From positions 1-6,983 of the forward strand of contig CAYRIF010000198.1 in assembly GCA_964424205.1 (NCBI GenBank): a stretch of 6,983 nt of DNA, in the 5' to 3' direction. Every line of letters begins with the position of its first letter. Positions within the stretch are counted from its first letter, which is position 1. Shown piece by piece: positions 1-5,941 of the stretch. This stretch comes from CAYRIF01 sp964424205 (GTDB lineage: Bacteria > Bacteroidota > Bacteroidia > Cytophagales > Cyclobacteriaceae). The notes under the pieces are model-generated. The model had not been told where the DNA came from, searched no databases, and saw only the letters and a list, made by a program, of their open reading frames with translations. Position numbers and translations under genes: made by a program.

Positions 1-282
1 GAACTGCAAGAGGCGGCCTTCAAGCCATTGGATAAGTTGGTTGTATTGTTAACGGTTAAGAAAAATATGAAAGTTTTAATTGGGGGACATTGTGACAGCT
101 CAGAAAGGGATATGGACTTATCAACGAGAAGGGCGGCGGCAGTTAAAGATTACTTAGTAGAGAAAGGTATTGATGCAAATAGATTGGTCGTCAAAGGATA
201 TCGGGATTCCATGCCCATGATAAATGGTAAAACATCTGAGGATAAGAAAATGAACCGAAGAATTGAGGTGGAAATTATTTAG
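1..282 (+). CDS. OmpA-like C-terminal peptidoglycan-binding domain protein (5' end missing)
   Basis: The reading frame is open from the first base to a TAG at 280-282, so only the last 93 residues are seen and the start lies upstream of the window. These residues match an OmpA/MotB C-terminal domain. A GHCDSS motif (window residues 29-34) stands in for the usual GHTDxxG, LSTRRA follows at 40-45, a VKGY strand at 64-67, and NRRIEV at 85-90 ends the domain. In the family the Asp of GHTD (here D32) and the Arg of the LSxxRA helix (here R44) grip the diaminopimelate of peptidoglycan, so the protein probably anchors an outer membrane or lipoprotein to the cell wall. The loop between the Asp and the LS helix looks about three residues shorter than usual, and Cys replaces the common Thr. 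Whether a beta-barrel, a lipoprotein signal or TPR/PD40 repeats precede it cannot be seen. The 3' end overlaps the convergent TerB-like gene by 8 bp. The domain is sure; the whole-protein identity is unknown. Confidence 0.85.
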   Translation, partial: ELQEAAFKPLDKLVVLLTVKKNMKVLIGGHCDSSERDMDLSTRRAAAVKDYLVEKGIDANRLVVKGYRDSMPMINGKTSEDKKMNRRIEVEII

Positions 283-688
283 GATTTTTCTTGAGGTATT
301 TCTGAACTTTTTCCTTGACCTCTGGTTTACTGAAACTCACACTATCATCACTTTGCACCGCGGTGATAAATTCGAAAAGAACAGATTCTCTATAGCCAAG
401 TAGTTTAGCAACTTGCAAGCAGTAGTTGATTTCTTCTTTCACTAATTTTCCATCGGCCTTCATCAAAAGATAAATATTGTACATAAACTCGAACCGTTCA
501 TTATTATTAATATCATTCCAAAAATCCATCTCTTCGAGCTGCATTGGATTATTAATTATATCTTCTATCTTGCGTTCACTAAGTCCTTCTTTTGCTCCTA
601 ACTCCTTAATAAGATTCACTTCAGAACGTGGCATCTCACCATCACTCATTGCAATGTTCACTAAAATGCTAAGTCGTGATTTAATCAT
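275..688 (-). CDS. TerB-like small acidic protein
   Basis: This encodes 137 residues starting at ATG (686-688) and ending with TAA. The protein is all-helical in appearance and has two similar halves. The first carries a short hydrophobic helix followed by MSDGEMPRSEV (residues 14-24). The second carries LLMKADGKLVKEEI (74-87) followed by an AKLLGY turn (94-99). Paired 'hydrophobic helix - (S/A)DG - Glu' units are the hallmark of the TerB-like fold, whose conserved acidic residues are thought to bind metal. There is no signal peptide or membrane segment, so it should be cytoplasmic. Members are often labelled tellurite resistance, but a lone TerB domain without other ter genes says nothing about tellurite, and none are nearby. 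No clear ribosome-binding site precedes the ATG. The gene is convergent with the OmpA-like gene and divergent from acpH. Fold call fairly confident; role unknown. Confidence 0.72.
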   Translation of the reverse strand: MIKSRLSILVNIAMSDGEMPRSEVNLIKELGAKEGLSERKIEDIINNPMQLEEMDFWNDINNNERFEFMYNIYLLMKADGKLVKEEINYCLQVAKLLGYRESVLFEFITAVQSDDSVSFSKPEVKEKVQKYLKKNPK

Positions 689-776
689 AGATATTTGGTT
701 TGCTTTTGTTATTGAACCTAAATATAATAATAATAATTGACCATCGAAATTATTATATAGCTATCTTGCCAATGAA
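689..776. other. AT-rich divergent spacer between the TerB-like gene and acpH
   Basis: These 88 bp separate two divergently transcribed genes and must hold promoters for both. The sequence is very AT-rich and contains a short (TAA)4 tract at 725-737. I see no full TAnnTTTG -7 box on either strand; on the minus strand TAATTTCG is a one-mismatch candidate. No structured RNA or short gene is evident. Confidence 0.4.
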
Positions 777-1373
777 ATGAATTTTTTAGCACATATATAC
801 CTTTCTGATGGTTTTGATGACGTGATGATAGGCAATTTTCTTGGTGACTTTGTCAAGGGAAGAAATTTTGAAAAGTATAATAGTGACATAGCTTTGGGGA
901 TTCAGCTACACAGAGAAATTGACATGTTTACTGATCGCCATCCAATTGTCAAGCAAAGTAAAGCCCGACTGTGGCACAAGTATCGGCATTATTCAAGTGT
1001 AATAATGGATATGTATTACGATCATTTTTTGGCCAAAGATTGGTGTCAATACTCAGATATAGAATTAGTGGAATTTACGGAGCGCGCGTATATGGCACTT
1101 TTAAGCAAAGAAGATATATTGCCCCCAAAGGCAAATAGAATGATAGCGCATATGGTAAAGGACAATTGGCTTTTGAATTATGCGAAAATAGAAGGGATGC
1201 AAAGGGCGCTTACAGGAATGTCCAAACGAACGAAGTACGACTCTAAAATGGAGCAAGCTGTAGAAGATTTGCAAATGGATTATGCGTTGTACAATGAAGA
1301 ATTTCATGTATTTTTTCCGCTCTTGCTAAATCATGCACGAAGGGTTAGAGAAAGGTTGGTCAGCGAAATCTGA
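777..1373 (+). CDS. acpH: Acyl carrier protein phosphodiesterase (ACP hydrolyase)
   Basis: This encodes 198 residues, close to the roughly 193 of the E. coli enzyme. It starts at ATG 777 with MNFLAHIYLS, the characteristic N-terminus of this family (formerly DUF479). The enzyme hydrolyses the phosphodiester bond joining 4'-phosphopantetheine to the serine of holo-acyl carrier protein, giving apo-ACP, in a metal-dependent reaction in the cytoplasm. The helical, HD-like core motifs are all present: H6, GDF with D24, LHREID (H45, D49) followed by FTDRHP (51-56), and MDMYYDHFLAKDW (77-89) with D78, D82 and H83. The C-terminal half, with the PLLLNHAR segment (181-188), also fits. There is no signal peptide or obvious ribosome-binding site, which is normal for Bacteroidota. 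It is divergent from the TerB-like gene and ends 15 bp from the convergent ROK kinase, so it looks monocistronic. No acpP or other fatty-acid gene lies in the window. Confidence 0.9.
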   Translation: MNFLAHIYLSDGFDDVMIGNFLGDFVKGRNFEKYNSDIALGIQLHREIDMFTDRHPIVKQSKARLWHKYRHYSSVIMDMYYDHFLAKDWCQYSDIELVEFTERAYMALLSKEDILPPKANRMIAHMVKDNWLLNYAKIEGMQRALTGMSKRTKYDSKMEQAVEDLQMDYALYNEEFHVFFPLLLNHARRVRERLVSEI

Positions 1374-1388
1374 TTGAATAGTATTAGT

Positions 1389-2342
1389 TTATATTTCCCC
1401 CATAATCAAAGCTGCAGCCCCACGCACCGCGGCATTGCTCCCCTTTAGTCCAGAGGGTAATAGTTTGACTTTCCCCTTGTAAATATTCAAAAGATTATCT
1501 TCGAAATGTTTTTTGGTAGGTTCAAAAATATAATCTTCGGCTTTGGTGAGACCACCTAAAAGAAAAATTGCCTCTGGACTTGTATGCGCAACGGCATCGG
1601 CAAGTTTCATTCCCAGAATTCTAGCCGTATATTCAAAAGCTTCTAAAGCAATGGGGTCATTTTTTTTAGCAGCTTGCGTAATCATTTCTGCCGTGAGGTC
1701 ATGGAAATTAATGTCTATCAATTCACTTTTTCCATTATGATCCGCCAATAATTTGTAAATTGTTCTTTTGATACCAGTGGCAGAAACATACGTTTCTAAA
1801 CAACCTTTTCTGCCGCAGCCACAGTGTCTGCCAAAAACATTAACGAGCGTGTGTCCTAATTCTCCAGCATATCCATCATGTCCGTAGACTAATTTCCCGT
1901 TGACCACAATCCCACTTCCTAGCCCTGTGCCAAGTGTAATGACAATAAAGTCTTTCATTCCTTTCGCCGCACCAAAAGTCATTTCACCAATGGCGGCAGC
2001 ATTGGCATCATTGGTGATTTTCATCGGAATGTCATAGTATTTCTGAAACAATTCGACAAACTTAACCACACCTTTCCAGTTCATATTAGGGGCAAATTCG
2101 ATGGTTCCTCGATAATAATTACCGTTTGGTGCGCCAATTCCGATGCCCTTTAATACGATTTCTTCCTGACTGTTGGCAATTACTTGGTCGATGTTACTAC
2201 TCAGTGCTTCAAGAAAGGTTTCTACATTGTTATGCACTGCGGTAGAAATTGATTTGCTATCTAAAATATTTCCATCCAAGTCTACGATGCCAAATTTCGT
2301 ATTGGTACCACCGATGTCTATTCCTAATACTACTTCCTTCAT
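1389..2342 (-). CDS. ROK-family sugar kinase (glucokinase-like)
   Basis: This encodes 317 residues, typical for single-domain ROK kinases, starting at ATG 2340-2342 with no N-terminal DNA-binding domain, so it is an enzyme and not a ROK repressor. The N-terminal phosphate loop is GIDIGGTNTKFG (residues 7-18), the catalytic base is D112 in TNDANAAA (110-117), and the second ATP-binding glycine loop is LGTGLGSG (137-144). The ROK zinc site is complete: GELGH (160-164) gives the sugar-binding E161 and zinc ligand H164, and CGCGRKGCLE (174-183) gives C174, C176 and C181 plus E183. A C-terminal LLGGL adenosine-site loop is at 261-265. ROK kinases phosphorylate glucose, N-acetylglucosamine, N-acetylmannosamine or related hexoses at O6. 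Glucokinase is the likeliest activity, but the motifs do not settle the substrate. It is convergent with acpH and divergent from the NamZ-like gene across a 310-bp region with candidate operators, which could imply shared regulation. Confidence 0.9.
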   Translation of the reverse strand: MKEVVLGIDIGGTNTKFGIVDLDGNILDSKSISTAVHNNVETFLEALSSNIDQVIANSQEEIVLKGIGIGAPNGNYYRGTIEFAPNMNWKGVVKFVELFQKYYDIPMKITNDANAAAIGEMTFGAAKGMKDFIVITLGTGLGSGIVVNGKLVYGHDGYAGELGHTLVNVFGRHCGCGRKGCLETYVSATGIKRTIYKLLADHNGKSELIDINFHDLTAEMITQAAKKNDPIALEAFEYTARILGMKLADAVAHTSPEAIFLLGGLTKAEDYIFEPTKKHFEDNLLNIYKGKVKLLPSGLKGSNAAVRGAAALIMGEI

Positions 2343-2393
2343 ATCTAATATTTCCGCTTCTTATGTTAGATTTCTTAGGCACTATTAATGATG

Positions 2394-2422
2394 CAATAAT
2401 ACAATAATTCTAATGATACAAT
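2394..2422 (-). promoter_or_regulatory. Candidate promoter for the ROK kinase
   Basis: Read on the minus strand, ATTG (2419-2422) is followed after 17 nt by TATTATTG (2394-2401). Each box is one mismatch from the Bacteroidota pattern TTTG / TAnnTTTG. A start about 7 nt downstream would give a leader near 45 nt. The region is so AT-rich that chance matches are likely, so this is tentative. Confidence 0.25.
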
Positions 2423-2438
2423 GATTGAATTTTAACTT

Positions 2439-2467
2439 TTTGGTATTTTAGAAAAGGAATTAATTTG
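2439..2467 (+). promoter_or_regulatory. Candidate promoter for the NamZ-like gene
   Basis: TTTG (2439-2442) is followed after 17 nt by TTAATTTG (2460-2467), one mismatch from the Bacteroidota -7 box TAnnTTTG. The next base begins the perfect palindrome at 2468-2479, where a repressor would block initiation. The implied leader would be about 180 nt, which is long, so a closer promoter that I did not recognise is possible. Confidence 0.25.
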
Positions 2468-2479
2468 CAGTATATACTG
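2468..2479. promoter_or_regulatory. Perfect 12-bp palindrome, candidate operator
   Basis: CAGTATATACTG is identical to its own reverse complement. It sits in the divergent control region directly downstream of the candidate rightward -7 box, over the expected transcription start. Dyad symmetry of this kind typically marks a dimeric repressor site. No regulator gene in the window can be assigned to it. Confidence 0.35.
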
Positions 2480-2520
2480 ATGACTCTTGAATTGCAGCCT
2501 CTTATATTACTCATTACAAC

Positions 2521-2536
2521 ATGCAATCATTTGCAT
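2521..2536. promoter_or_regulatory. 16-bp inverted repeat, candidate operator or leader hairpin
   Basis: ATGCAA (2521-2526) and TTGCAT (2531-2536) are perfect inverted arms around a 4-nt centre TCAT. In DNA this could be an operator; in a rightward leader RNA it would form a 6-bp hairpin. It is nested inside the longer-range pair TTACAAC / GTTGTAA (2514-2520 with 2562-2568). Confidence 0.35.
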
Positions 2537-2652
2537 TGGGTTTCTGCAAGAGACTATGGAAGTTGTAACTCCCCAATAATAATTTGGAATATATATGCAG
2601 CCGAACACTATTAAATTCATTAATATTGAGAAGTTATTTTTAGAAGATTGAT

Positions 2653-3843
2653 ATGAATATAAAAGTACAGACGGGCTTAGCGGTTTTAAAGGCAAACAAA
2701 AAACTGCAGCAGGAGTTTAGAGGAAAGGTGGCTTATTTATGTCATAGTGCCTCGGTTGATGAAAATTATCGGTTGGGCATCTTTGCTTTCCAAGAAATGT
2801 TCAAAGAAAGATTCACTAAAATATTTTCACCGCAGCATGGCTTGGTTTCGGATGTTCAGGATAATATGGTGGAATCTAATCATTATAACCATCCGTTTTT
2901 TAAGTTGCCTGTTTACAGTTTATATTCTGAAACAAGAAAACCGACCGATGAAATGCTAGCTGGCATTGACCATATTTTTGTGGATTTGCAAGATGTGGGC
3001 ACTAGAATATACACCTATATATACACCATGACTTTGCTGATGGAGGCTTGCGCCGAGAAGGGAATTGAGGTGATAATTTTAGATAGGCCTAACCCTATTA
3101 ATGGAGTAGATATTGAAGGAAATGTGCTTGACCTTCACTTTAAATCTTTTGTAGGACTGCATGAATTACCAGTACGTCACGGACTGACCATTGCGGAAGT
3201 GGCATTGATGGCAAAGAGGTTTTGGGGAATAGATGGCAATCTGCGAATTGTGAAAATGGAAGGATGGGAAAGAGCGATGAATTATGAGGAAACGAACCTC
3301 CCTTGGGTATTACCTTCTCCAAATCTAGCAACAGTAGAGGCAGCATTTCCATTTGTAGGCACCGTAATTTTTGAAGGAACGAACATCTCAGAAGGTAGGG
3401 GTACGACCAGAAGCTTAGAAATTGTTGGGCATCCCGGTATTGCGCCTTTTTCTTTTCATGAAAAGTTGAAAACTATTTTTAAAGCGGCTAAATTGGAAGG
3501 GTTTGTTTTACGTCCAATAATTTTCCAGCCAACCTTTCAAAAACACCAAGGGAAAAGCTGTGGAGGATATCAAATTCATGTGACAGACCGTAAAAAATTT
3601 AAGCCTTGGCGCGTCTCACAATTGCTATGCCGTGAGTTTTATCATGCGCTAGGCACAGATTTCAAATGGAAACAACCTCCTTACGAATATGTCCATGACC
3701 AAATGCCGATAGATGTCATTAATGGCACTGATAAAATCAGACGATGGGTAGAAAGTAATGGTGATTATGAAGCACTTGAAGGTTTTGAAAAAGAAGGAAT
3801 GACGGAGTTTCTTGAAAAACGGGGTGAGGTTTTGTTGTATTGA
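2653..3843 (+). CDS. DUF1343 / NamZ-like protein (GH171-type exo-beta-N-acetylmuramidase family)
   Basis: This encodes 396 residues from ATG 2653, with an AGAAG stretch just upstream that may help ribosome binding. Family motifs run in order: FSPQHG (58-63), QDNM (69-72), VDLQDVGTRIYTYIY (110-124), LDRPNPINGVDIEGN (143-157), VRHGLT (174-179), LPSPN (220-224) and EGTNISEGRGTT (241-252, with E241 and E247). This is a Rossmann-like N-terminal domain followed by the DUF1343 C-terminal domain. Characterised NamZ enzymes remove terminal MurNAc from peptidoglycan chains. Two features differ from them. Gln61 stands where the common motif is PEHG, and there is no signal peptide or lipobox, so the protein looks cytoplasmic. 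From memory the PQHG-QDNM form is a recurrent subgroup, so this is unlikely to be a random loss. The true substrate may be a muropeptide fragment or another glycoside. The gene is divergent from the ROK kinase and ends 13 bp from the convergent nitrilase. Family sure, activity inferred. Confidence 0.82.
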   Translation: MNIKVQTGLAVLKANKKLQQEFRGKVAYLCHSASVDENYRLGIFAFQEMFKERFTKIFSPQHGLVSDVQDNMVESNHYNHPFFKLPVYSLYSETRKPTDEMLAGIDHIFVDLQDVGTRIYTYIYTMTLLMEACAEKGIEVIILDRPNPINGVDIEGNVLDLHFKSFVGLHELPVRHGLTIAEVALMAKRFWGIDGNLRIVKMEGWERAMNYEETNLPWVLPSPNLATVEAAFPFVGTVIFEGTNISEGRGTTRSLEIVGHPGIAPFSFHEKLKTIFKAAKLEGFVLRPIIFQPTFQKHQGKSCGGYQIHVTDRKKFKPWRVSQLLCREFYHALGTDFKWKQPPYEYVHDQMPIDVINGTDKIRRWVESNGDYEALEGFEKEGMTEFLEKRGEVLLY

Positions 3844-3856
3844 TGGCTAAAATTTA

Positions 3857-4774
3857 CTACAACCTAACCTTATCCCTAGACCGATCATCCTCCACCAAAC
3901 TCCCACTATGATACTGCCCATCCATCGCCCTTTGGCGCCAGGCTAAGGTTGAATCATAATATTGGATAGAAGTATCAATTTCGGTTATCAATAGGCGCGT
4001 TTCATTTTTCTGAAGTTTACCCACTGTCACACCATCAGGGCGCACCATAAAGGATGCCCAGCAACTTTCTAATCCTGAAGTGTTACTACATGATATCCAT
4101 ACATAATTATTGGCAGCGTAAGAGGTCATGGTAGCAGGCATGGTAATTTCTGGTAATGTCTTCCCAAAATTTAGGTGATGAAACTCCTTGCCTACTTGGT
4201 TTTCCATTGCCTCTTGCCGTGTGGGCGTCATGTTTCCTGCATGGAAGGAGTGAAACATAATTTGTGCTCCTTTCTTTTTGTGCACTCTGTAAAGTTCTGG
4301 GTAGCGATATTCATGGCAGATTTGTACGCCGCATTTTATGCCTTTTATTTCGAAGTTACAGCAATCATTCCCTGAGGCATAATGCTTTAATTCTTCATCA
4401 TCTTCGCCAATACTCCCGGCACAAAACATTTTGTCATACCTATCTACTATTTCGCCGCTATCGTTGATGATGTATAGGCTGACATGCGGTTTGTTGGGTG
4501 TAGTCAATCTGTGTGCTGAACCTAAAATCACCCATATAGAAAACGCTTTGGCGGCGGCTATAATTTCTAATGTAGCACTTTTCAGCAATGCCCAATCAAA
4601 ATTTTCAAAGGAATCAAAATCAATCCCAGCATGCCCTGACAAACTGCTTTCAGGGAAATGAATCACATCTGCATCACTATTGGTTGCTTCTTCCATTTGC
4701 CTGATGATATGAAGTTTATTTTTTTCAATATCAGCACTTATTGGAAATTGACTTGTGGCGATTTTTATTTTCAT
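3857..4774 (-). CDS. Nitrilase-superfamily carbon-nitrogen hydrolase
   Basis: This encodes 305 residues from ATG 4772-4774. I chose this start because MKIKIATSQFPIS is the family's first beta-strand; an in-frame GTG at 4799-4801 would add nine residues with no family character. The Glu-Lys-Cys catalytic triad is complete: E42 in HFPESSLSG, K115 in RYDKMF and C153 in GVQICHEYRYPE. The enzyme should hydrolyse a non-peptide C-N bond (amide, carbamoyl or nitrile) through a cysteine thioester, in the cytoplasm. Length and the alpha-beta-beta-alpha pattern fit a stand-alone amidase. The sequence does not clearly belong to a named branch such as N-carbamoylputrescine amidase, omega-amidase or NAD synthetase, so the substrate is unknown. 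The C-terminal tail is polar and charged. The gene lies downstream of the phosphohexomutase on the same strand, 155 bp away. No promoter motif is evident in that spacer, so it may be read through from the mutase gene. Confidence 0.85.
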   Translation of the reverse strand: MKIKIATSQFPISADIEKNKLHIIRQMEEATNSDADVIHFPESSLSGHAGIDFDSFENFDWALLKSATLEIIAAAKAFSIWVILGSAHRLTTPNKPHVSLYIINDSGEIVDRYDKMFCAGSIGEDDEELKHYASGNDCCNFEIKGIKCGVQICHEYRYPELYRVHKKKGAQIMFHSFHAGNMTPTRQEAMENQVGKEFHHLNFGKTLPEITMPATMTSYAANNYVWISCSNTSGLESCWASFMVRPDGVTVGKLQKNETRLLITEIDTSIQYYDSTLAWRQRAMDGQYHSGSLVEDDRSRDKVRL

Positions 4775-4835
4775 AATATTTTGGTTTTTAGTCCCTATCA
4801 CGCAATGTTATTCAGCAATATTTTCATATCAGTTT

Positions 4836-4855
4836 GGTCTGTGAGGACACAGACC
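4836..4855. repeat. Perfect 8-bp-stem hairpin in the mutase-nitrilase spacer
   Basis: GGTCTGTG (4836-4843) and CACAGACC (4848-4855) are perfect inverted arms around a 4-nt AGGA loop. It lies 74 bp beyond the mutase stop on the minus strand and about 60 bp before the nitrilase start. No T-tract follows on either strand, so it is not a standard intrinsic terminator. It could stabilise or attenuate the mutase transcript, or be a copy of a dispersed palindromic repeat. Confidence 0.55.
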
Positions 4856-4884
4856 GAGGAGCAGATGCTTTAGTTTTGTTTTGG

Positions 4885-4920
4885 GCAGATTTTTCTGCGT
4901 TAATCAGCGCCATCAGCGGG
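4885..4920. repeat. Short CTGCG/CAGCG repeat block just downstream of the mutase gene
   Basis: Three 9-nt units follow one another at 4894-4902, 4903-4911 and 4912-4920, with the shared core (A)TC(A/T)G(C)G; the second and third both begin ATCAGCG. The first unit is also the right arm of a small hairpin, GCAGA (4885-4889) with TCTGC (4894-4898) around TTTT. The block starts 9 bp past the mutase stop codon. I recall CTGCG/CAGCG-type interspersed repeats in intergenic DNA of many Bacteroidota, and this resembles one, but membership cannot be shown from one copy. Confidence 0.45.
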
Positions 4921-4929
4921 AGATTTTAG

Positions 4930-5786
4930 TCAGCTTAATTTCAAGGCAACTTTAACCCGTTCAATTTTAGCATCCAAATCTGCCATGACCGCATCAAAAT
5001 TTTCTTTGTTGTCTAAGGGTTGATTAACACTAAAGTAAAATTTTATTTTAGGTTCTGTACCAGATGGTCTCGCTGAGATTTTCACACCATCTTCTGTGAA
5101 AAATTGCAAGACATTTGATTGAGGGAAATTGATTTTTGATTTTTCCCCTGTAGTGAGATTTGTTTCAGTGGATGAGTCATAATCTACCATTCTAATAACC
5201 GAAGACCCATCAATACTTTGTGGCGGATTGGCTCTGAATGTTGCCATCATCTCCTTGATTTCATCGGCACCGCTTTTGCCTTTTTTGGTGATGGAGACTA
5301 GACTTTCTTTATACATACCAAACTCCAAATACATCTCGGTCATAAAGTCAAATAAGCTTTTACCTTGGTCTTTGGCGTAGGCAGTCATCTCAGCAATGAT
5401 TGCACAGGATGCAATGGCGTCTTTGTCTCTTACAAAATCACTAATCATGTAACCATAACTCTCTTCACCGCCTCCTATAAACTCTTTTTTACCTTCTAAT
5501 TTTCTAATCAGCGCAGCAATATATTTGAAACCTGTCAGCGTGTCAAATGACTCAACTTGATACGAATTGGCTATTTTATCAATGATTTCGGTAGTTACAA
5601 TTGTTTTGACAATATACTGATTACCTGTAATTTTACCACGCTCTTCCCATTTTTTCAGTAAATAGTAAATAAGTAAACTGCCTGTCTGGTTGCCATTCAG
5701 TAATTGAAATTCACCATGATTGTTTTTCACTGCAATTCCTACTCGATCTGCATCAGGATCTGTTGCCATGATAAGGTCTGCATCAA
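4930..5786 (-). CDS. Phosphoglucomutase/phosphomannomutase, C-terminal part (left of the assembly gap)
   Basis: This is the 3' half of the mutase, residues 293-576 in the repaired numbering, ending at TGA (4930-4932). It opens within the metal loop DPDADR (301-306), whose three aspartates hold the active-site magnesium. Domain 3 carries the sugar-recognition loop GGGEESYGY (396-404, with E399 and S401). Domain 4 carries the phosphate-binding loop SARPSGTEPK (529-538). These are the signature motifs of alpha-D-phosphohexomutases, which interconvert hexose-6-phosphate and hexose-1-phosphate through a bisphosphate intermediate. Read alone it appears to start at an internal Met (5767-5769), but that is residue 298 of the full protein and not a real start. 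The frame differs from the other half only because of the 155 extra bases (100 Ns plus a duplicated 55-bp end). The nitrilase gene follows on the same strand. Confidence 0.93.
5732..5786. repeat. 55-bp contig-end duplicate, left copy
   Basis: This stretch abuts the N run and is identical, base for base, to 5887-5941 on its other side. It encodes mutase residues 293-309 around the DPDADR loop. Such an exact duplicate at both edges of a gap is the pattern left when a scaffolder fails to merge two contigs that overlap by the assembler's k-mer length. Confidence 0.95.
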
Positions 5787-5886
5787 NNNNNNNNNNNNNN
5801 NNNNNNNNNNNNNNNNNNNNNNNNNNNNNNNNNNNNNNNNNNNNNNNNNNNNNNNNNNNNNNNNNNNNNNNNNNNNNNNNNNNNNN
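5787..5886. other. Assembly gap of 100 Ns inside the mutase gene
   Basis: Exactly 100 unknown bases, a conventional placeholder length rather than a measured size. Flanking duplicates and the protein frame both indicate that nothing is missing here: the two contigs overlap instead of being apart. Confidence 0.97.
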
Positions 5887-5941
5887 GCAATTCCTACTCG
5901 ATCTGCATCAGGATCTGTTGCCATGATAAGGTCTGCATCAA
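5887..5941. repeat. 55-bp contig-end duplicate, right copy
   Basis: Identical to 5732-5786. In this copy the minus-strand frame continues correctly from the mutase start at 6815 through DPDADRVGI, then runs into the Ns. Deleting one copy together with the Ns joins the halves in frame. Confidence 0.95.

Larger units (their letters stand above)
2343..2652. other. 310-bp divergent control region between the ROK kinase and NamZ-like genes
   Basis: No credible gene lies here; the short open frames on both strands have no recognisable content. The stretch is AT-rich and must carry both divergent promoters. It holds an imperfect direct repeat (AATGATGCAAT at 2387-2397 and AATGATACAAT at 2412-2422, 10 of 11 identical), a perfect 12-bp palindrome (2468-2479) and a 16-bp inverted repeat (2521-2536). 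Another inverted pair, TTACAAC (2514-2520) and GTTGTAA (2562-2568), encloses the 2521-2536 repeat. This density of symmetric words suggests regulator binding or a structured 5' leader for the rightward transcript, but no known riboswitch is recognised. Confidence 0.5.

Noticed and set aside
275..688. Tellurite resistance function for the TerB-like gene
   Set aside because: A single TerB-like domain without terC, terD or related genes nearby does not support that role.
725..737. (TAA)4 tract as a phase-variation microsatellite
   Set aside because: It is only four units in AT-rich spacer DNA, which is too short and too likely by chance to claim slippage control.
477..740. 87-residue plus-strand frame opposite the TerB-like gene
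   Set aside because: It is antisense to a frame with clear TerB-like paired motifs, and its Ser/Ile-rich composition is typical of a shadow frame.
2507..2695. 62-residue minus-strand frame in the divergent region
   Set aside because: It has no recognisable domain, overlaps the start of the NamZ-like gene and lies in AT-rich control DNA.
4775..4801. GTG start at 4801 for the nitrilase
   Set aside because: It adds nine residues with no family character; the ATG at 4774 begins directly at the conserved first strand.
4836..4855. Hairpin as an intrinsic terminator of the mutase gene
   Set aside because: The stem is good, but no run of Ts follows on the minus strand (or on the plus strand), so I list it only as a hairpin repeat.
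5739..5786. Apparent C-terminus of the mutase N-terminal half after the Ns, ending near 5739
   Set aside because: This tail is the left 55-bp copy read in the wrong frame because of the 155 extra bases; it has no homology to the family.
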